Notes: a model not told the origin generated them from the letters alone. Counted from the stretch's first letter, positions 17,991 to 27,998 are shown. The stretch is DNA of 64,000 nt from Herbinix sp. (GCA_029256105.1 JAQSYO010000006.1:124001-188000), one strand, 5' to 3'. Program-made: numbers and translations.

Positions 17991-19211
17991 TTACATTGTA
18001 CCTTTATACCCACTCAGGAACAATTCAAATTTATCCATAGCGACCTTAAGTTCATCAATCCTTGGGAGGTAAACGATTCTGAAATGATCCGGTTCATCCC
18101 AATGAAATCCCTTACCGTGAACCATAAGTACATGTTGTTCCTTAAGAAAATCAAGAACGAATTTCTCATCGTCAAGTATTTTGTATCTTTTCGTATCTAT
18201 TTTAGGGAAAATGTAAAATGCTGCTTTCGGTTTTACTGCCGTTATACCCGGAATACTATTGAGGCGTTCTGTTATGTATTCTCTCTGTTCATATATTCTT
18301 CCACCCCGAAGCAATAATTCATCTGCACTCTGTCGTCCCCCTAGAGCTGTCTGTATTATCTGCTGGGAAGGAACATTGGAGCAAAGACGCATTGATGAGA
18401 GCATATTAAGTCCTTCAATATAGCCTTTTGCCCTTGATTTATCACCACTTAAACACATCCAACCTGCACGAAAGCCCGCAATTCTATGTGACTTTGAAAG
18501 TCCATTAAATGTTACAACCATAAGATCAGGCGCAAGTGATGCAATTGATATATGTTCCCTCTCATCCATGACTAACCTATCATATATTTCATCCGAGAAA
18601 ATAATCAATCCTTTTTCCCTTGCAAGCACTACAATTTGTTCTAATATTTCCCTTGGATAAAGTGCTCCTGTAGGATTATTCGGATTTATTATAACAATTC
18701 CTTTTGTTTTATCCGTAATTTTCTTTCTCATATCATCAATATCAGGATTCCAATCCGACTGTTCATCGCAGATATAGTGAACTGCTTTGCCCCCTGACAA
18801 GGTAGCTGCTGCTGTCCATAAAGGATAATCCGGTGCAGGAATGAGAATTTCATCACCATCATCAAGTAATCCCTGCATAGACATTGTGATAAGCTCACTT
18901 GCACCATTCCCGGTATATATGTCTTGAATTCCAACATTCGGGATTTCTTTCAGCTGGCAATACTGCATAATAGCCTTTCTAGCTGAGAAAATGCCTTTTG
19001 AATCAGAGTAGCCTTCTGAGTTAGTCAGATTTGCCATCATATCATGAATTATCTCTGTCGGTGCCTCAAAGCCGAATGGAGCAGGATTACCAATGTTTAA
19101 TTTCATAATGCTAATGCCTTGTTCAATCATTCGATCCGCTTCATCAACAACAGGACCCCTCACATCGTAACATACATTATCCAGTTTCTTTGATTTTTCA
19201 AATGTTTTCAT
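17991..19211 (-). CDS. alaT: alanine aminotransferase (AlaT-type, class I PLP enzyme)
   Basis: A 406-residue aminotransferase opening KKLDNVCYDVRGPVVDEADRMIEQG ... KLNIGNPAPFGFEAP, characteristic of the AlaT/YfbQ group that makes alanine from pyruvate and glutamate. PLP-site motifs are NPNNPTGALYP, DEIYDRL and the Schiff-base lysine in NGLSKSHRIAGFRAGWM. GGAG lies upstream of ATG 19211. The leader is a T-box whose specifier reads GCT (Ala), which independently supports alanine as product: low charged tRNA-Ala should raise expression. It forms a single transcription unit ending at the 17.9 kb terminator. Confidence 0.93.
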   Translation of the reverse strand: MKTFEKSKKLDNVCYDVRGPVVDEADRMIEQGISIMKLNIGNPAPFGFEAPTEIIHDMMANLTNSEGYSDSKGIFSARKAIMQYCQLKEIPNVGIQDIYTGNGASELITMSMQGLLDDGDEILIPAPDYPLWTAAATLSGGKAVHYICDEQSDWNPDIDDMRKKITDKTKGIVIINPNNPTGALYPREILEQIVVLAREKGLIIFSDEIYDRLVMDEREHISIASLAPDLMVVTFNGLSKSHRIAGFRAGWMCLSGDKSRAKGYIEGLNMLSSMRLCSNVPSQQIIQTALGGRQSADELLLRGGRIYEQREYITERLNSIPGITAVKPKAAFYIFPKIDTKRYKILDDEKFVLDFLKEQHVLMVHGKGFHWDEPDHFRIVYLPRIDELKVAMDKFELFLSGYKGTM

Positions 19212-19256
19212 ATCTCATTCTCCTTCTATACTATTATTAATTCTTAACATAAAAAA

Positions 19257-19565
19257 GCCCTAAGCTAAAAAACGTTAGCTTAGGGCGAATGTATCATCCG
19301 TGTTACCACCTAAATTCAGTAAGGATACGTTGTATTCCTTATCTGCTCTCACTCAGTACTTTAAAATATGCACATCGCATATTAGAAACCTATACCGATT
19401 CTGATATAACGGTCAGATACCCGACGAAGTCTACTTATCATATAGCATATAATGTATGATGTTCGATTCGTAGCTCAGAAACTGCTTCCATATTTTTTTC
19501 ACGAGAATTTACACCATCCATTCTCTCTCTTTGCATCGAAAAATATGTACTCCTTTTCGTCATCG
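19257..19565 (-). promoter_or_regulatory. T-box riboswitch, alanine specifier (GCT)
   Basis: On the minus strand a Stem I region begins near 19565. A distal GGTGTAAATTC loop segment and the specifier GCT (19474-19472, within GAGCTACGAA) follow. The T-box core AGGTGGTAACACGG occupies 19311-19298. The leader ends in a 12-bp terminator stem, 19257-19268 with 19275-19286, followed by six T. It lies 45 bases upstream of alaT. Uncharged tRNA-Ala should pair with specifier and T-box, form the antiterminator and permit transcription. Confidence 0.92.
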
Positions 19566-19709
19566 CTTATTGAAAATAATGTTAATCCCTAAAGAGATAT
19601 TTGTCAAGAAAATATTGAAACTTTCAAGAAGTTTTTCACTTATTTATCCGTCATGGAACTATGAATCCTTCATAAACTAGTAATCTAGTTTAGTCGACAA
19701 AAGGTACTA

Positions 19710-20720
19710 TTACACTGCATATATAATATATTCGGTTGGAAGAACTGCTGACCCATAATAGCGCATGTAAAAATGATAGGAAGGGTCCGCCTCGTAAATA
19801 ATACGAGCAAGCTTCCAAATGTCCTTGTGGTTATGATATACGCTTAACGCCAACTTTGGATGATTTTCCTTTATTTTTGCTAAACAGCCTAAAAGAGCTT
19901 CCTCTTCTCCGCCTTCTATATCCATTTTTATAAAGGTTACTTTTTCCTCTATATCATCATCTATTTTTACAATTGGAACAGCAAAAGTTCCGTTTTCAGA
20001 TAGTTGGATAATAGAGGATACCATATTAGAAGAAAGATACATAGTACCGTTCCTGTTGCTTGCGCCTTTTTCTTTTATTATTACATTGTCAAGATGAAAA
20101 AGCTTAATATTTTCTTTTATATATTCTATATTTGCAGGGACTATTTCATAGCTATACATCCTCTTATAGCAGCTATTTCCATAAGTCTTTGCATAGTTAA
20201 CAAGGGTATCTCCTATATAACCCCCGATATCAACAAAAACCTCACTTTCACTGCATTTTATTATATCGAGGTCAAAATATTGGTTAAATGTTCTGTCCTG
20301 TATCTGCTCAATTTTTTTAGGATCTGACATAAGCCAGTAATAAAGTATATTAACAAGTATTCTCTTTGAACGACTGTCTTTCAGAATTTTGTAGAACCAT
20401 TCAAAATCATCCAAGTGTTCAACAAGCGCATGAGCTCTATTCTCTGCAAGCTCGTAGTCCTCTTTTTCCGGGTAATAAGTCCCCCAAAGCTTGTGTTCAT
20501 TGATGAAATTCATGGAGTTATTATATAATTGGTTGTTTGTTGCGCAAAAATGTCTTAGATTTTGCTTCACAGCCGCTATTATTTGAGTAATGTCTCTTTC
20601 TTTAATAAATTCCAATAAGCGATCAAATTCTATATCAATTTGGTTAGGTATGCATAATTCAGAAAGGCTACACAAATTGACTGCGTTATTCATTTCTGAA
20701 TTCTCTGTTTGAGTTGACAT
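19710..20720 (-). CDS. FkbM-family SAM-dependent methyltransferase
   Basis: About 336 residues. The N-terminal third is helical. The methyltransferase domain starts EVFVDIGGYIGDTLVNYAK (motif I), continues MYSYEIVPANIEYIKENI and has the FkbM signature VTFIKMDIEGGEEEALLGC near residue 250, then HPKLALSVYHNH. FkbM enzymes usually O-methylate sugars or polyketides, often in surface glycan pathways. No glycan cluster adjoins it. ATG at 20720 is preferred because AAAAGG lies about 9 bases before it; ATGs at 20741 and 20729 are possible. Confidence 0.87.
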   Translation of the reverse strand: MSTQTENSEMNNAVNLCSLSELCIPNQIDIEFDRLLEFIKERDITQIIAAVKQNLRHFCATNNQLYNNSMNFINEHKLWGTYYPEKEDYELAENRAHALVEHLDDFEWFYKILKDSRSKRILVNILYYWLMSDPKKIEQIQDRTFNQYFDLDIIKCSESEVFVDIGGYIGDTLVNYAKTYGNSCYKRMYSYEIVPANIEYIKENIKLFHLDNVIIKEKGASNRNGTMYLSSNMVSSIIQLSENGTFAVPIVKIDDDIEEKVTFIKMDIEGGEEEALLGCLAKIKENHPKLALSVYHNHKDIWKLARIIYEADPSYHFYMRYYGSAVLPTEYIIYAV

Positions 20721-20890
20721 TCCTTTCATCCTTTTTAACATTTTTTATTCTTATTATCATATGATTCTACATGTGAAGCGTGCACGTAATTATGTTTTCC
20801 ATATTTTTTGATGTGTAATTCCTATTTTTCTTTTTCCGTTGAATGGCATCCATTCTTTGTTACCATCTAAAATTAGAAATTGACGTTTCA

Positions 20891-21358
20891 TCAATCTAAC
20901 AGTGTGAGAAAAGCTTCATACCCTTCCTTTTCCATACTTTCTTTTGGAATAAATCGCAACGAAGCACTATTGATGCAATATCTTAATCCACCTAATTCAA
21001 CGGGTCCATCTTCAAAAACATGTCCAAGATGTGAATCACCTATCTTACTTCTTACCTCAGTACGCATCATACCATGAGTAAAATCCCTGACTTCTATAAT
21101 TGCACTTTCGTCAATTGGTTTTGCAAAACTAGGCCATCCACAGCCAGATTCAAATTTTGCACTTGATATAAACAGTGGTTCACCAGTAGTTATATCCACA
21201 TAGATTCCTTTTTTAAACTCATTATAATATTCATTTTGAAAAGGTGGCTCTGTCGCATTGTTCTGAGTTACCTCATACTGGATTTTCGTCAGTTTTTTTT
21301 CTAATCTGTCTTTTGGGGTTTTTGAATAGTTTTCTTTCTTCATTTTATTATTTTCCAT
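20891..21358 (-). CDS. msrB: peptide-methionine (R)-S-oxide reductase MsrB
   Basis: A 155-residue enzyme that reduces methionine-R-sulfoxide in oxidised proteins. Motifs: [42 protein letters not shown] and the catalytic Cys in [13 protein letters not shown]. The two CxxC zinc pairs of many MsrBs are absent, so this is the zinc-free form. MsrA is not fused or adjacent. The gene follows a tiny 56-codon gene on the same strand by about 50 bases and may share its transcript. Confidence 0.95.
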   Translation of the reverse strand: MENNKMKKENYSKTPKDRLEKKLTKIQYEVTQNNATEPPFQNEYYNEFKKGIYVDITTGEPLFISSAKFESGCGWPSFAKPIDESAIIEVRDFTHGMMRTEVRSKIGDSHLGHVFEDGPVELGGLRYCINSASLRFIPKESMEKEGYEAFLTLLD

Positions 21359-21409
21359 AATATGCTTCCTTCTAAGATTGACGATTTCTAATGATTTGTA
21401 GGACTGTTA

Positions 21410-21580
21410 CTATTGCATAGTATATTCAAATAATTCATATTTTAAGCGAACTCCCTCCATGATATCCGGTGGTAATATGGCGCGGGCTACTAATTTCAGA
21501 TCACCCTCCCGCTCATCTGTTCTTCGAAGGTGAGCATAATCTCCATCAATTTTTTCTACGATATATTCATAGATATTCAT
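21410..21580 (-). CDS. small DUF3006-like protein
   Basis: A 56-residue protein, MNIYEYIVEKIDGDYAHLRR ... GVRLKYELFEYTMQ. The pattern 'v(e)kIdGDYAhLrr...e...v.r..LP.di.EGv.lk' resembles DUF3006-type small beta-barrels. The start is well supported: AAAGGAGAG lies a few bases before ATG at 21580. It lies just upstream of msrB and downstream of the TraB-like gene. Function unknown. Confidence 0.65.
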   Translation of the reverse strand: MNIYEYIVEKIDGDYAHLRRTDEREGDLKLVARAILPPDIMEGVRLKYELFEYTMQ

Positions 21581-21677
21581 ATACTCTCTCCTTTCAAATT
21601 TGCCTTAATAATATTCGGTTTGCAAAAAGTTCAAGCTGATTATTACAATCTTTCTCTTTCTAATCTATGATCTCGTT

Positions 21678-22838
21678 CTATGAAAATAAATTCCTTATCA
21701 TATCTGTTCCTGCTATCAAAGTTCCGATTGTACCACCGATATTCGCCATGAATGTGACAAAAATTGTTTTTAGAAAACGATTCCTTAAAATTCCCTTTAG
21801 GCTGAGGATATCAGTAGAAATATTTTGAACATCCAACACGGTCGGTTTTTTCAAGGTTGCCTCCACCAGTCCTGCGAACCATCCGCATGCCAGCATCGGA
21901 TGTAGTGTCGTTATAGGGGCTGCAACAAACGATGTAAGGATACTAAGTGGATGTGCCAGTGATAACGCCGTAAATAATGCCGCTAAAGTACCTGTCCAGA
22001 GAATCCAAGCGGATAACTGATGAAGTCCTGTCTCAAAGTTAAGCACAAACGAATAAATAAGCATCCCTGTTATGATTGCCGGGATAATCCAACCAGCTAT
22101 CTTTGAAAATTTACTTTTTTCTGGTACTACTGAGATACTCTGGATATCCTGCGTTTGGAAGATTTCATTTTTAACTCCCGGTACATGTGCTCCACCAAGT
22201 ACTGCAACTACCTTCTTACCAGGAGCTTCTTTAATTTTAGCTGCAAGATATTGATCCCTCTCACTTATTAAAATATCGCCAATTTTAGGAAATTGCTTTC
22301 TCATTCCACTAATCGCTGACTCCAGCATATCCTCCTGTAATAACTCCTGCAAGTCCTGATTGGAGATTTCGCTATCATCATCAAAAGAAAACAGAAAACT
22401 AACTGCAAGCTTCGCTTTTTCCCAAAAGCTTAATTTACGCCATATTCTTAAAAAGGTAGTCTGAATATTACGATCGGCAAGTACTAACTCAGCTCCAACT
22501 GCCTTGGCACTCTCCATTCCCTGTAGCATCTCTCCGCCTACTGTAGTCTCCAGTTTTTTAGCCATCTTCTTTTGATAGGAGCTTAACATAAGATTGGCAG
22601 CTAGAAACCCAACCTTTTTTGATTTAATAACTTTTATGATATCCGTATCTTCCCATGCTTTGGGATTTTGTATATTTTGATACCTCTCATCATCCAACTC
22701 GATGCAAACACTATCCGGTTGCTCTTCTTCAATGACCTGTTTTACAAGCGCTACGCTTTCTTTGGAAACGTGCGCAGTTGCTATCAGTAGTATTTCCTTA
22801 TCTTGATATCTCAATTTTGTTACATTATTCTCACTCAT
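21678..22838 (-). CDS. TraB/PrgY-family membrane protein
   Basis: A 386-residue protein. The N-terminal soluble domain (about 1-240) carries the family pattern LIATAHVSKESVALVKQVIEEEQPD, CIELDDERYQ and VVAVLGGAHVPGV, where His and Glu/Asp residues form a putative metal-dependent protease site related to Tiki/GumN. The C-terminal 140 residues contain about four hydrophobic helices. In Enterococcus PrgY degrades or blocks self peptide pheromone; elsewhere the role is unknown. No pheromone system is next to it. It lies upstream of the DUF3006-like/msrB pair on the same strand. Confidence 0.85.
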   Translation of the reverse strand: MSENNVTKLRYQDKEILLIATAHVSKESVALVKQVIEEEQPDSVCIELDDERYQNIQNPKAWEDTDIIKVIKSKKVGFLAANLMLSSYQKKMAKKLETTVGGEMLQGMESAKAVGAELVLADRNIQTTFLRIWRKLSFWEKAKLAVSFLFSFDDDSEISNQDLQELLQEDMLESAISGMRKQFPKIGDILISERDQYLAAKIKEAPGKKVVAVLGGAHVPGVKNEIFQTQDIQSISVVPEKSKFSKIAGWIIPAIITGMLIYSFVLNFETGLHQLSAWILWTGTLAALFTALSLAHPLSILTSFVAAPITTLHPMLACGWFAGLVEATLKKPTVLDVQNISTDILSLKGILRNRFLKTIFVTFMANIGGTIGTLIAGTDMIRNLFS

Positions 22839-23109
22839 TGTTTCGTCTGTTCCTTTCCTTCATACGTAGTTATATCCGTCATCATAAAATCCGGATCTTC
22901 TATTTTTGAAACTTTAGTTCCATACCTTTAACCAGTTCATTTATCTCATTATATAATAAGATTCGGATAATTACAAACGTCTTCCTCACAGCCCTATTCC
23001 TATATTGGACTAAAAAACTCAATCCGCTTATCTCTATTAAATTCTACTGCAATAACCCATGGTACTCCGTCTGTTTATACAGTTCATCCTCCGGCCTATC
23101 GAAGACATA

Positions 23110-25938
23110 TTAATGCCGACTATCACCCTCGTCCTCTTCACGGAATTCCAGTATTTTGTCACTCAATTGGTTTCCAATATAATTACGACCGGTTGGCTGC
23201 CTGTCCAGATATTCTCTACGAATCTGCTCACCAATTCGGTTTACTTCTTCCTTTAAATCATTTGCAGAAAGTCGGACTGCTCCTTGTCCCATTATTATTA
23301 ACTGTTCCATAGCGTCTGAGGTTGCAACCGTAACATGGTGCTTTCGTGCAATTTCATGAGTTATCTTTTCAATATATAAATCAGCTGTTTCTGCTTCTTT
23401 TGTATATACCACATGTATATTATGGTAATCTTGTATTTCACCTACTCCGCCCTTCACTTTATATGCATCAAAAACCAGTATCAGGATACACTTTTTAAAG
23501 CCTTGATAATTGCATAGAATATCCATTAATTTATTTCTTGCCGCATCCATATTCACCTTTGCAAGTTCATTTAACTCATCCCAGGAAAAAATAATATTAT
23601 AACCATCTACCAGCAAATATTCCTTGACCGGTTCCCTTTTTGTTGTATCAGTATGCGGATTTAACTGTGGTTTTTCAACAGTGAGTGCCTTTTTCTCATA
23701 CCCAAAACTGCTCTGCGTAGCACTGCGTTTCTGATTGAGGGGTCCATATGTCCGGATAAAAATCGCTTCCAGTTCTTTATCCTCCTGCAGTGAGCCGCCA
23801 TAAGACGAACGGGGTCTTATGATAACCGACTCTTCTGTAGATTTTTTCGGTTCAGTGGAATTTTTCGGCTCCGCCAATATTTCCAATTCTTTCAGCTGCC
23901 ATCCACTATCCACGTGCATGTAATTTTGAACTTTATCCCATTCAACTACAAACCCTGCTCCATGAGAGCAAAATACTGAGTTTGTTGGATTTTCCAAATC
24001 TCCTTCGTAGTTATAACCAATCTCATTAATTACCTCCTCTGCATTATGGCAGGGTTCATATCCTTTCATTATACAACTCAATCTTCCCCTACCTCTGGTA
24101 TATGAGGTAACTTCCGTCTGATACCCACGCATCGTTGCAACTGGAGCGTATCCTGTTAGTATAGACATCTCACCATCGATTTCAGGAGGGCCGAAGTTCC
24201 CGTACATTCTCCTGATATCAGACATAGCTCTTCCTACTGATTCTGAGGGGATTTCCAGCTTAAAATCATAATAAGGCTCCAGTAGAACACTTTGGGCTTT
24301 CTTTAACCCCTGCCGCACTGCTCTGTAGGTTGCCTGCCTAAAATCTCCACCTTCAGTATGTTTCTGGTGTGCACGTCCGGCAATCAAGATGATCTTCATA
24401 TCCGTAATTGGTGAGCCAGTCAACACTCCAACATGTTCCTTTTCTTCTAAATGAGTTAAAATTAACCGTTGCCAGTTACGATCTAATACATCCTCGCTAC
24501 AGGTCGTAGAAAAGGTAAGTCCACTTCCCGGCTCTCCTGGCTCCAGCAGCAGATGCACTTCAGCATAATGCCGCAATGGTTCAAAATGTCCCATACCAAG
24601 CACTGATTCAATAATAGATTCTTTATATACAATATTTCCCGAACCAAATTCTACATGAATACCAAAACGTTCCATGATAAGACTCTTTAAGATTTCTACC
24701 TGCACTTCTCCCATCAACTGTACATGAATCTCTTTCAGCTGTTCCGACCATACAATATGCAGCTGCGGGTCTTCTTCTTCCAACTGTCGTAATTTAGAAA
24801 GCATACTATGTGCATCACACTCTTGCGGTAATAATATCTGATAGTTAAGCACTGGTTGCAGAAGCGGTATATCGGATATAGCCTCAAATCCAAGACCTTC
24901 CCCCGGGTATGTCCTGCTCAGTCCGGTAACTGCGCACGCAGTACCTGCTCCTACCTCATCCACAGTCTCATACCTAGCTCCGGAATAAATCCGTATCTGA
25001 TCAACCTTTTCATTCCAGTAAGCCGTTTCGTCATCTACCTGTCTATTGCCACCGTTTTCTGGTTGCAAATACTGATCTTCCAGCTGTAGTTTCCTGTTCT
25101 TTCCCTGCCAATTAAGGGTTATATCTTCTTCTTTGCGATTCGTTAGTAGCATTTTCACCTTTAAGCTACCACCGGTAATCTTCATATAGGTTAATCGACT
25201 ACCCTGCTCATCTCTTGTTATTTTATAAATCTTAGCACCAAACTTTTCCGGAAAACTTGGGCACTGAGTGTACTGCTCCAATCCATTAAGAAATGCCTCC
25301 ACTCCCTCCAGTTTCAGAGCAGAGCCAAAATAACATGGAAATATTCTTCTCTCTTTAATTAAACCTACCGAATCATCCGCCCCTACAGCTCCACTTTCCA
25401 TATATTTATCCAACAATGTTTCATCGCACATTGCAAGGTTTTCCATAAATACTTTCTGGTCCTGATCTGTACCAAAATCTACACACCCGTCATTCAGTCT
25501 CTTTTTTAAATCCTCTATAAGTGCTGTGCGGTCAGTTCCATTCAAATCCATCTTATTCACAAAAAGAAATGTGGGTATCCTATATCGTGCCAGAAGTCTC
25601 CACAATGTTTCTGTATGTCCCTGTATGCCATCACTACCGCTTATAACCAAAATAGCATAATCCAAGACTTGTAACGTCCGTTCCATTTCAGCAGAAAAAT
25701 CCACATGTCCGGGAGTGTCTAAAAGGGTCACTTCCATATCTTTCAACGCTAAGACTGCCTGTTTCGAAAAGATGGTAATTCCCCTGGTACGTTCCAATTC
25801 ATAAGTATCCAGGAATGCATCTTTATGGTCTACTCTACCTAATTTACGTATGCTTCCGGTCAGATACAGCATACTTTCCGCCAGAGTCGTTTTTCCCGCA
25901 TCCACATGGGCTAAAATACCGATTACCAACTTTCTCAT
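23110..25938 (-). CDS. TetM/EF-G-like translational GTPase fused to a YacP/Rae1-type NYN nuclease
   Basis: A 942-residue two-part protein. Residues 1-650 follow ribosomal-protection GTPases: AHVDAGKTTL (G1), RGITI (G2), LDTPGHVDF (G3), FVNKMDL (G4), then EF-G domains II-V (DGEMSILTGYAPVATMRGYQ). After a linker, residues 773-915 form a NYN domain with acidic catalytic positions D778 (LLVDGYNIIF), D824 (LVFDAY), D853 (ETADLYIE) and D875 (TSDAMEQ), as in YacP/Rae1, which cuts mRNA in the ribosomal A site. This joins a ribosome-binding GTPase to an A-site nuclease. Calling it a tetracycline resistance gene would go too far. Confidence 0.9.
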   Translation of the reverse strand: MRKLVIGILAHVDAGKTTLAESMLYLTGSIRKLGRVDHKDAFLDTYELERTRGITIFSKQAVLALKDMEVTLLDTPGHVDFSAEMERTLQVLDYAILVISGSDGIQGHTETLWRLLARYRIPTFLFVNKMDLNGTDRTALIEDLKKRLNDGCVDFGTDQDQKVFMENLAMCDETLLDKYMESGAVGADDSVGLIKERRIFPCYFGSALKLEGVEAFLNGLEQYTQCPSFPEKFGAKIYKITRDEQGSRLTYMKITGGSLKVKMLLTNRKEEDITLNWQGKNRKLQLEDQYLQPENGGNRQVDDETAYWNEKVDQIRIYSGARYETVDEVGAGTACAVTGLSRTYPGEGLGFEAISDIPLLQPVLNYQILLPQECDAHSMLSKLRQLEEEDPQLHIVWSEQLKEIHVQLMGEVQVEILKSLIMERFGIHVEFGSGNIVYKESIIESVLGMGHFEPLRHYAEVHLLLEPGEPGSGLTFSTTCSEDVLDRNWQRLILTHLEEKEHVGVLTGSPITDMKIILIAGRAHQKHTEGGDFRQATYRAVRQGLKKAQSVLLEPYYDFKLEIPSESVGRAMSDIRRMYGNFGPPEIDGEMSILTGYAPVATMRGYQTEVTSYTRGRGRLSCIMKGYEPCHNAEEVINEIGYNYEGDLENPTNSVFCSHGAGFVVEWDKVQNYMHVDSGWQLKELEILAEPKNSTEPKKSTEESVIIRPRSSYGGSLQEDKELEAIFIRTYGPLNQKRSATQSSFGYEKKALTVEKPQLNPHTDTTKREPVKEYLLVDGYNIIFSWDELNELAKVNMDAARNKLMDILCNYQGFKKCILILVFDAYKVKGGVGEIQDYHNIHVVYTKEAETADLYIEKITHEIARKHHVTVATSDAMEQLIIMGQGAVRLSANDLKEEVNRIGEQIRREYLDRQPTGRNYIGNQLSDKILEFREEDEGDSRH

Positions 25939-26165
25939 TAAAAATATCTCCTGTATCCTCTTGCAACTAGTTAATTTTCATATAATATCCGTCAGAAATA
26001 ACCGAGTCGAATACCCATGCTTAATCATAAATTATATGTAACCAGAACGCAAGAGAGTTCTTGAATGTATTGTTAATTCAGTTCGGACTGACTATAACCA
26101 ATTAACGCAAAGGATGTTCAATAAATTTTCAAGTATAAAAACTGTATTTTTCAGAGGCCTTCATT

Positions 26166-27062
26166 TTATGATGTAATTAAACTATTATAAATCATACCCG
26201 CAATAATGAAACAAATGCCCACTATTCCTAACATAGATGGCATTGGATCCCCTAAAATAGCGATTCCTCCCAACAAACTAAAAAAAACTTCGCCAGACTG
26301 TGTTGCCTCAATAAGTGCTAATTGCTTAGGGTTACTTTTTACTAAGTCCGTTGCTTTAAAAAAAAGTATAGTTGCTATTACACCAGAGAATAATGCTACT
26401 AATATTGATTGAGTAACTTGCATTCCACTTGGCATCCCAACTTTCACAAATGCAAATAAGGATGCTACGATCCAAAACGGCATACTACAAAGTGTCATTC
26501 CAAACACTCTTTGTATAGTAGTTATAAAACTAGGACAGATTTTCATCATTTTCCTATTACCTAATGGATACGCAAAGGCAGCTAATATGATTGGAAGTAA
26601 CGTAATTATTACTTTGTTTGTCTCTAGCTTTTCCATATTAGTCATCTGAAGCATAAATACACCAATCAAAATAATACATGAAATGCTCAAATTTTTCTTT
26701 GGAATTTTTTCGCCAAATAATGGTGTTAATAATATGCCTGCAACAATTGTAATTTGCCATGAAGAAGCAACCAACCATGATTCACCATAAATCGAAGCCA
26801 ATGATAATGGTAGATAGAATAATCCAAATCCAATTGTACTCCATAATAGCCAACTTATAATATCCTTTTTAATTGCTTGGAACATATCTTTAAAAGCATG
26901 GTTTCTCCACAAGATAACTGCAAGCATCGGCAACATAAATAGGTAGCGTAAACACGCACTCCATAACCAATATCCCCCAGACAAATTCATACTTCGATTT
27001 AAAACAAATGTAAATGCAAAGAAAAAAGATGCTAAGACACCATATAATAAAGCCTTTTTCAT
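26166..27062 (-). CDS. DMT-superfamily exporter (EmrE/EamA-like)
   Basis: A 298-residue integral membrane protein with ten hydrophobic segments in two five-helix halves. Typical features are MKKALLYGVLASFFFAFTFVLNRSM at the start and ALIEATQSGEVFFSLLGGIAILGD in the second half. This pattern belongs to the multidrug-resistance exporter branch of the DMT superfamily; the substrate is unknown. It lies about 230 bases upstream of the GTPase-NYN gene on the same strand but is probably independent. No riboswitch is recognisable in its leader. Confidence 0.82.
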   Translation of the reverse strand: MKKALLYGVLASFFFAFTFVLNRSMNLSGGYWLWSACLRYLFMLPMLAVILWRNHAFKDMFQAIKKDIISWLLWSTIGFGLFYLPLSLASIYGESWLVASSWQITIVAGILLTPLFGEKIPKKNLSISCIILIGVFMLQMTNMEKLETNKVIITLLPIILAAFAYPLGNRKMMKICPSFITTIQRVFGMTLCSMPFWIVASLFAFVKVGMPSGMQVTQSILVALFSGVIATILFFKATDLVKSNPKQLALIEATQSGEVFFSLLGGIAILGDPMPSMLGIVGICFIIAGMIYNSLITS

Positions 27063-27422
27063 CGTAATCTCCTTCTCTTATAATTATAATGGTAATTCAC
27101 TATTGTATTTCATCTATTATATTTCATCTATGTATTTCATCTATGTATTTCATTTATTATATTTAAACTAATATCATAAATTACCTCTGAACTTGTGTCA
27201 ATATTATAGGTACCTATTAATTTAACGAAATACCTACATTTAATATCTACTGAAGCAGCTATTGACATCTGAATATAATTCCAGAGAATATGTATGTGTA
27301 TTTTAATCTTGCTTTTTATCTGCGTTCGTACATTACCATACGTTTATTATGTTGGATCTTACAGAGTTTAAGAAATTAAATGAGACAGATTATGATCATG
27401 AATAGCATAAATGGTTTGGAAA
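27063..27422. other. intergenic region with tandem 'atttcatctat' units
   Basis: Around 27100-27165 an atttcatctat(g/t) motif is repeated about five times with small changes. The rest holds the promoter region of the DMT exporter gene. No reading frame is supported. Confidence 0.5.
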
Positions 27423-27464
27423 GTCAATACAAAAAGCCCTCATATAAGGGCTTTTTGTATTGAC
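27423..27464. terminator. strong terminator downstream of the holin-like gene
   Basis: A perfect 18-bp inverted repeat (27423-27440 with 27447-27464, loop catata) contains an AAAAAGCCC/GGGCTTTTT core. It lies 90 bases beyond the holin-like gene and works in either direction. Confidence 0.85.
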
Positions 27465-27553
27465 ACTGTCGTATCGTGTGCGAAGTGAGATTCGCGAATA
27501 AAAAATACATTTTGCATTATGTGAAAATAGTCAGAAAATTTCTTTCTATAAAT

Positions 27554-27850
27554 TTATCGCAACCTTTTCTTTTCTTTCTTTTTTATAAAAGTAATAAATG
27601 TTATTTTGATGGAAGAAAAGACTCCTACTGCTGCATTTCCATAAAAAAACCCCATAAAAATACCTGCGCCTAAATTTCCTTTGTGTGCGAAAAAAATTGA
27701 TATTATAAGTCCGATGAAACTTGCCACTGTTGGAATAAAAGCACGTGGTATTGGGAGAAGTAATTTTATTATTTGCGTAACTATAACAACTACAGGTACA
27801 GCAACCACTGCATCCCAAAAATTTGTATGAATGATTGGAAAATTCTCCAT
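27554..27850 (-). CDS. small holin-like membrane protein
   Basis: A 98-residue protein with three hydrophobic segments (about 12-33, 39-56 and 61-85) and a very basic tail (KKKEKKRLR). This layout resembles phage-type holins and small clostridial membrane proteins. No endolysin or phage gene lies nearby, so a lytic function is only a guess. AGGAGGT ends 4 bases before the ATG. It is a single gene with its own terminator. Confidence 0.65.
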   Translation of the reverse strand: MENFPIIHTNFWDAVVAVPVVVIVTQIIKLLLPIPRAFIPTVASFIGLIISIFFAHKGNLGAGIFMGFFYGNAAVGVFSSIKITFITFIKKKEKKRLR

Positions 27851-27971
27851 TATTACCTCCTAAATAACTGTAAATATTATTTTCAGTAATATTGTAATAT
27901 ATTATACATACTAAAATATTCAGATAAGTTTATCTTATTAGAATAGCAATAATAGCTAACATCGATTAAAA

Positions 27972-27998
27972 AAGCTGCAAACCGAGGTCCTGCAGCTT
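27972..27998 (-). terminator. intrinsic terminator of the BBE flavoprotein gene
   Basis: The stem aagctgca/tgcagctt (27972-27979 with 27991-27998) is followed on the minus strand by TTTTTT. It sits 16 bases beyond the stop codon of the flavoprotein gene. Confidence 0.85.

Noticed and set aside
23110-25938. Tetracycline resistance gene (tetM/tetO)
   Set aside because: The GTPase half resembles ribosomal protection proteins, but the C-terminal nuclease fusion and the housekeeping context argue against an acquired resistance gene.
27554-27850. Prophage lysis gene
   Set aside because: The holin-like topology alone is weak evidence and no endolysin or structural phage gene is present.
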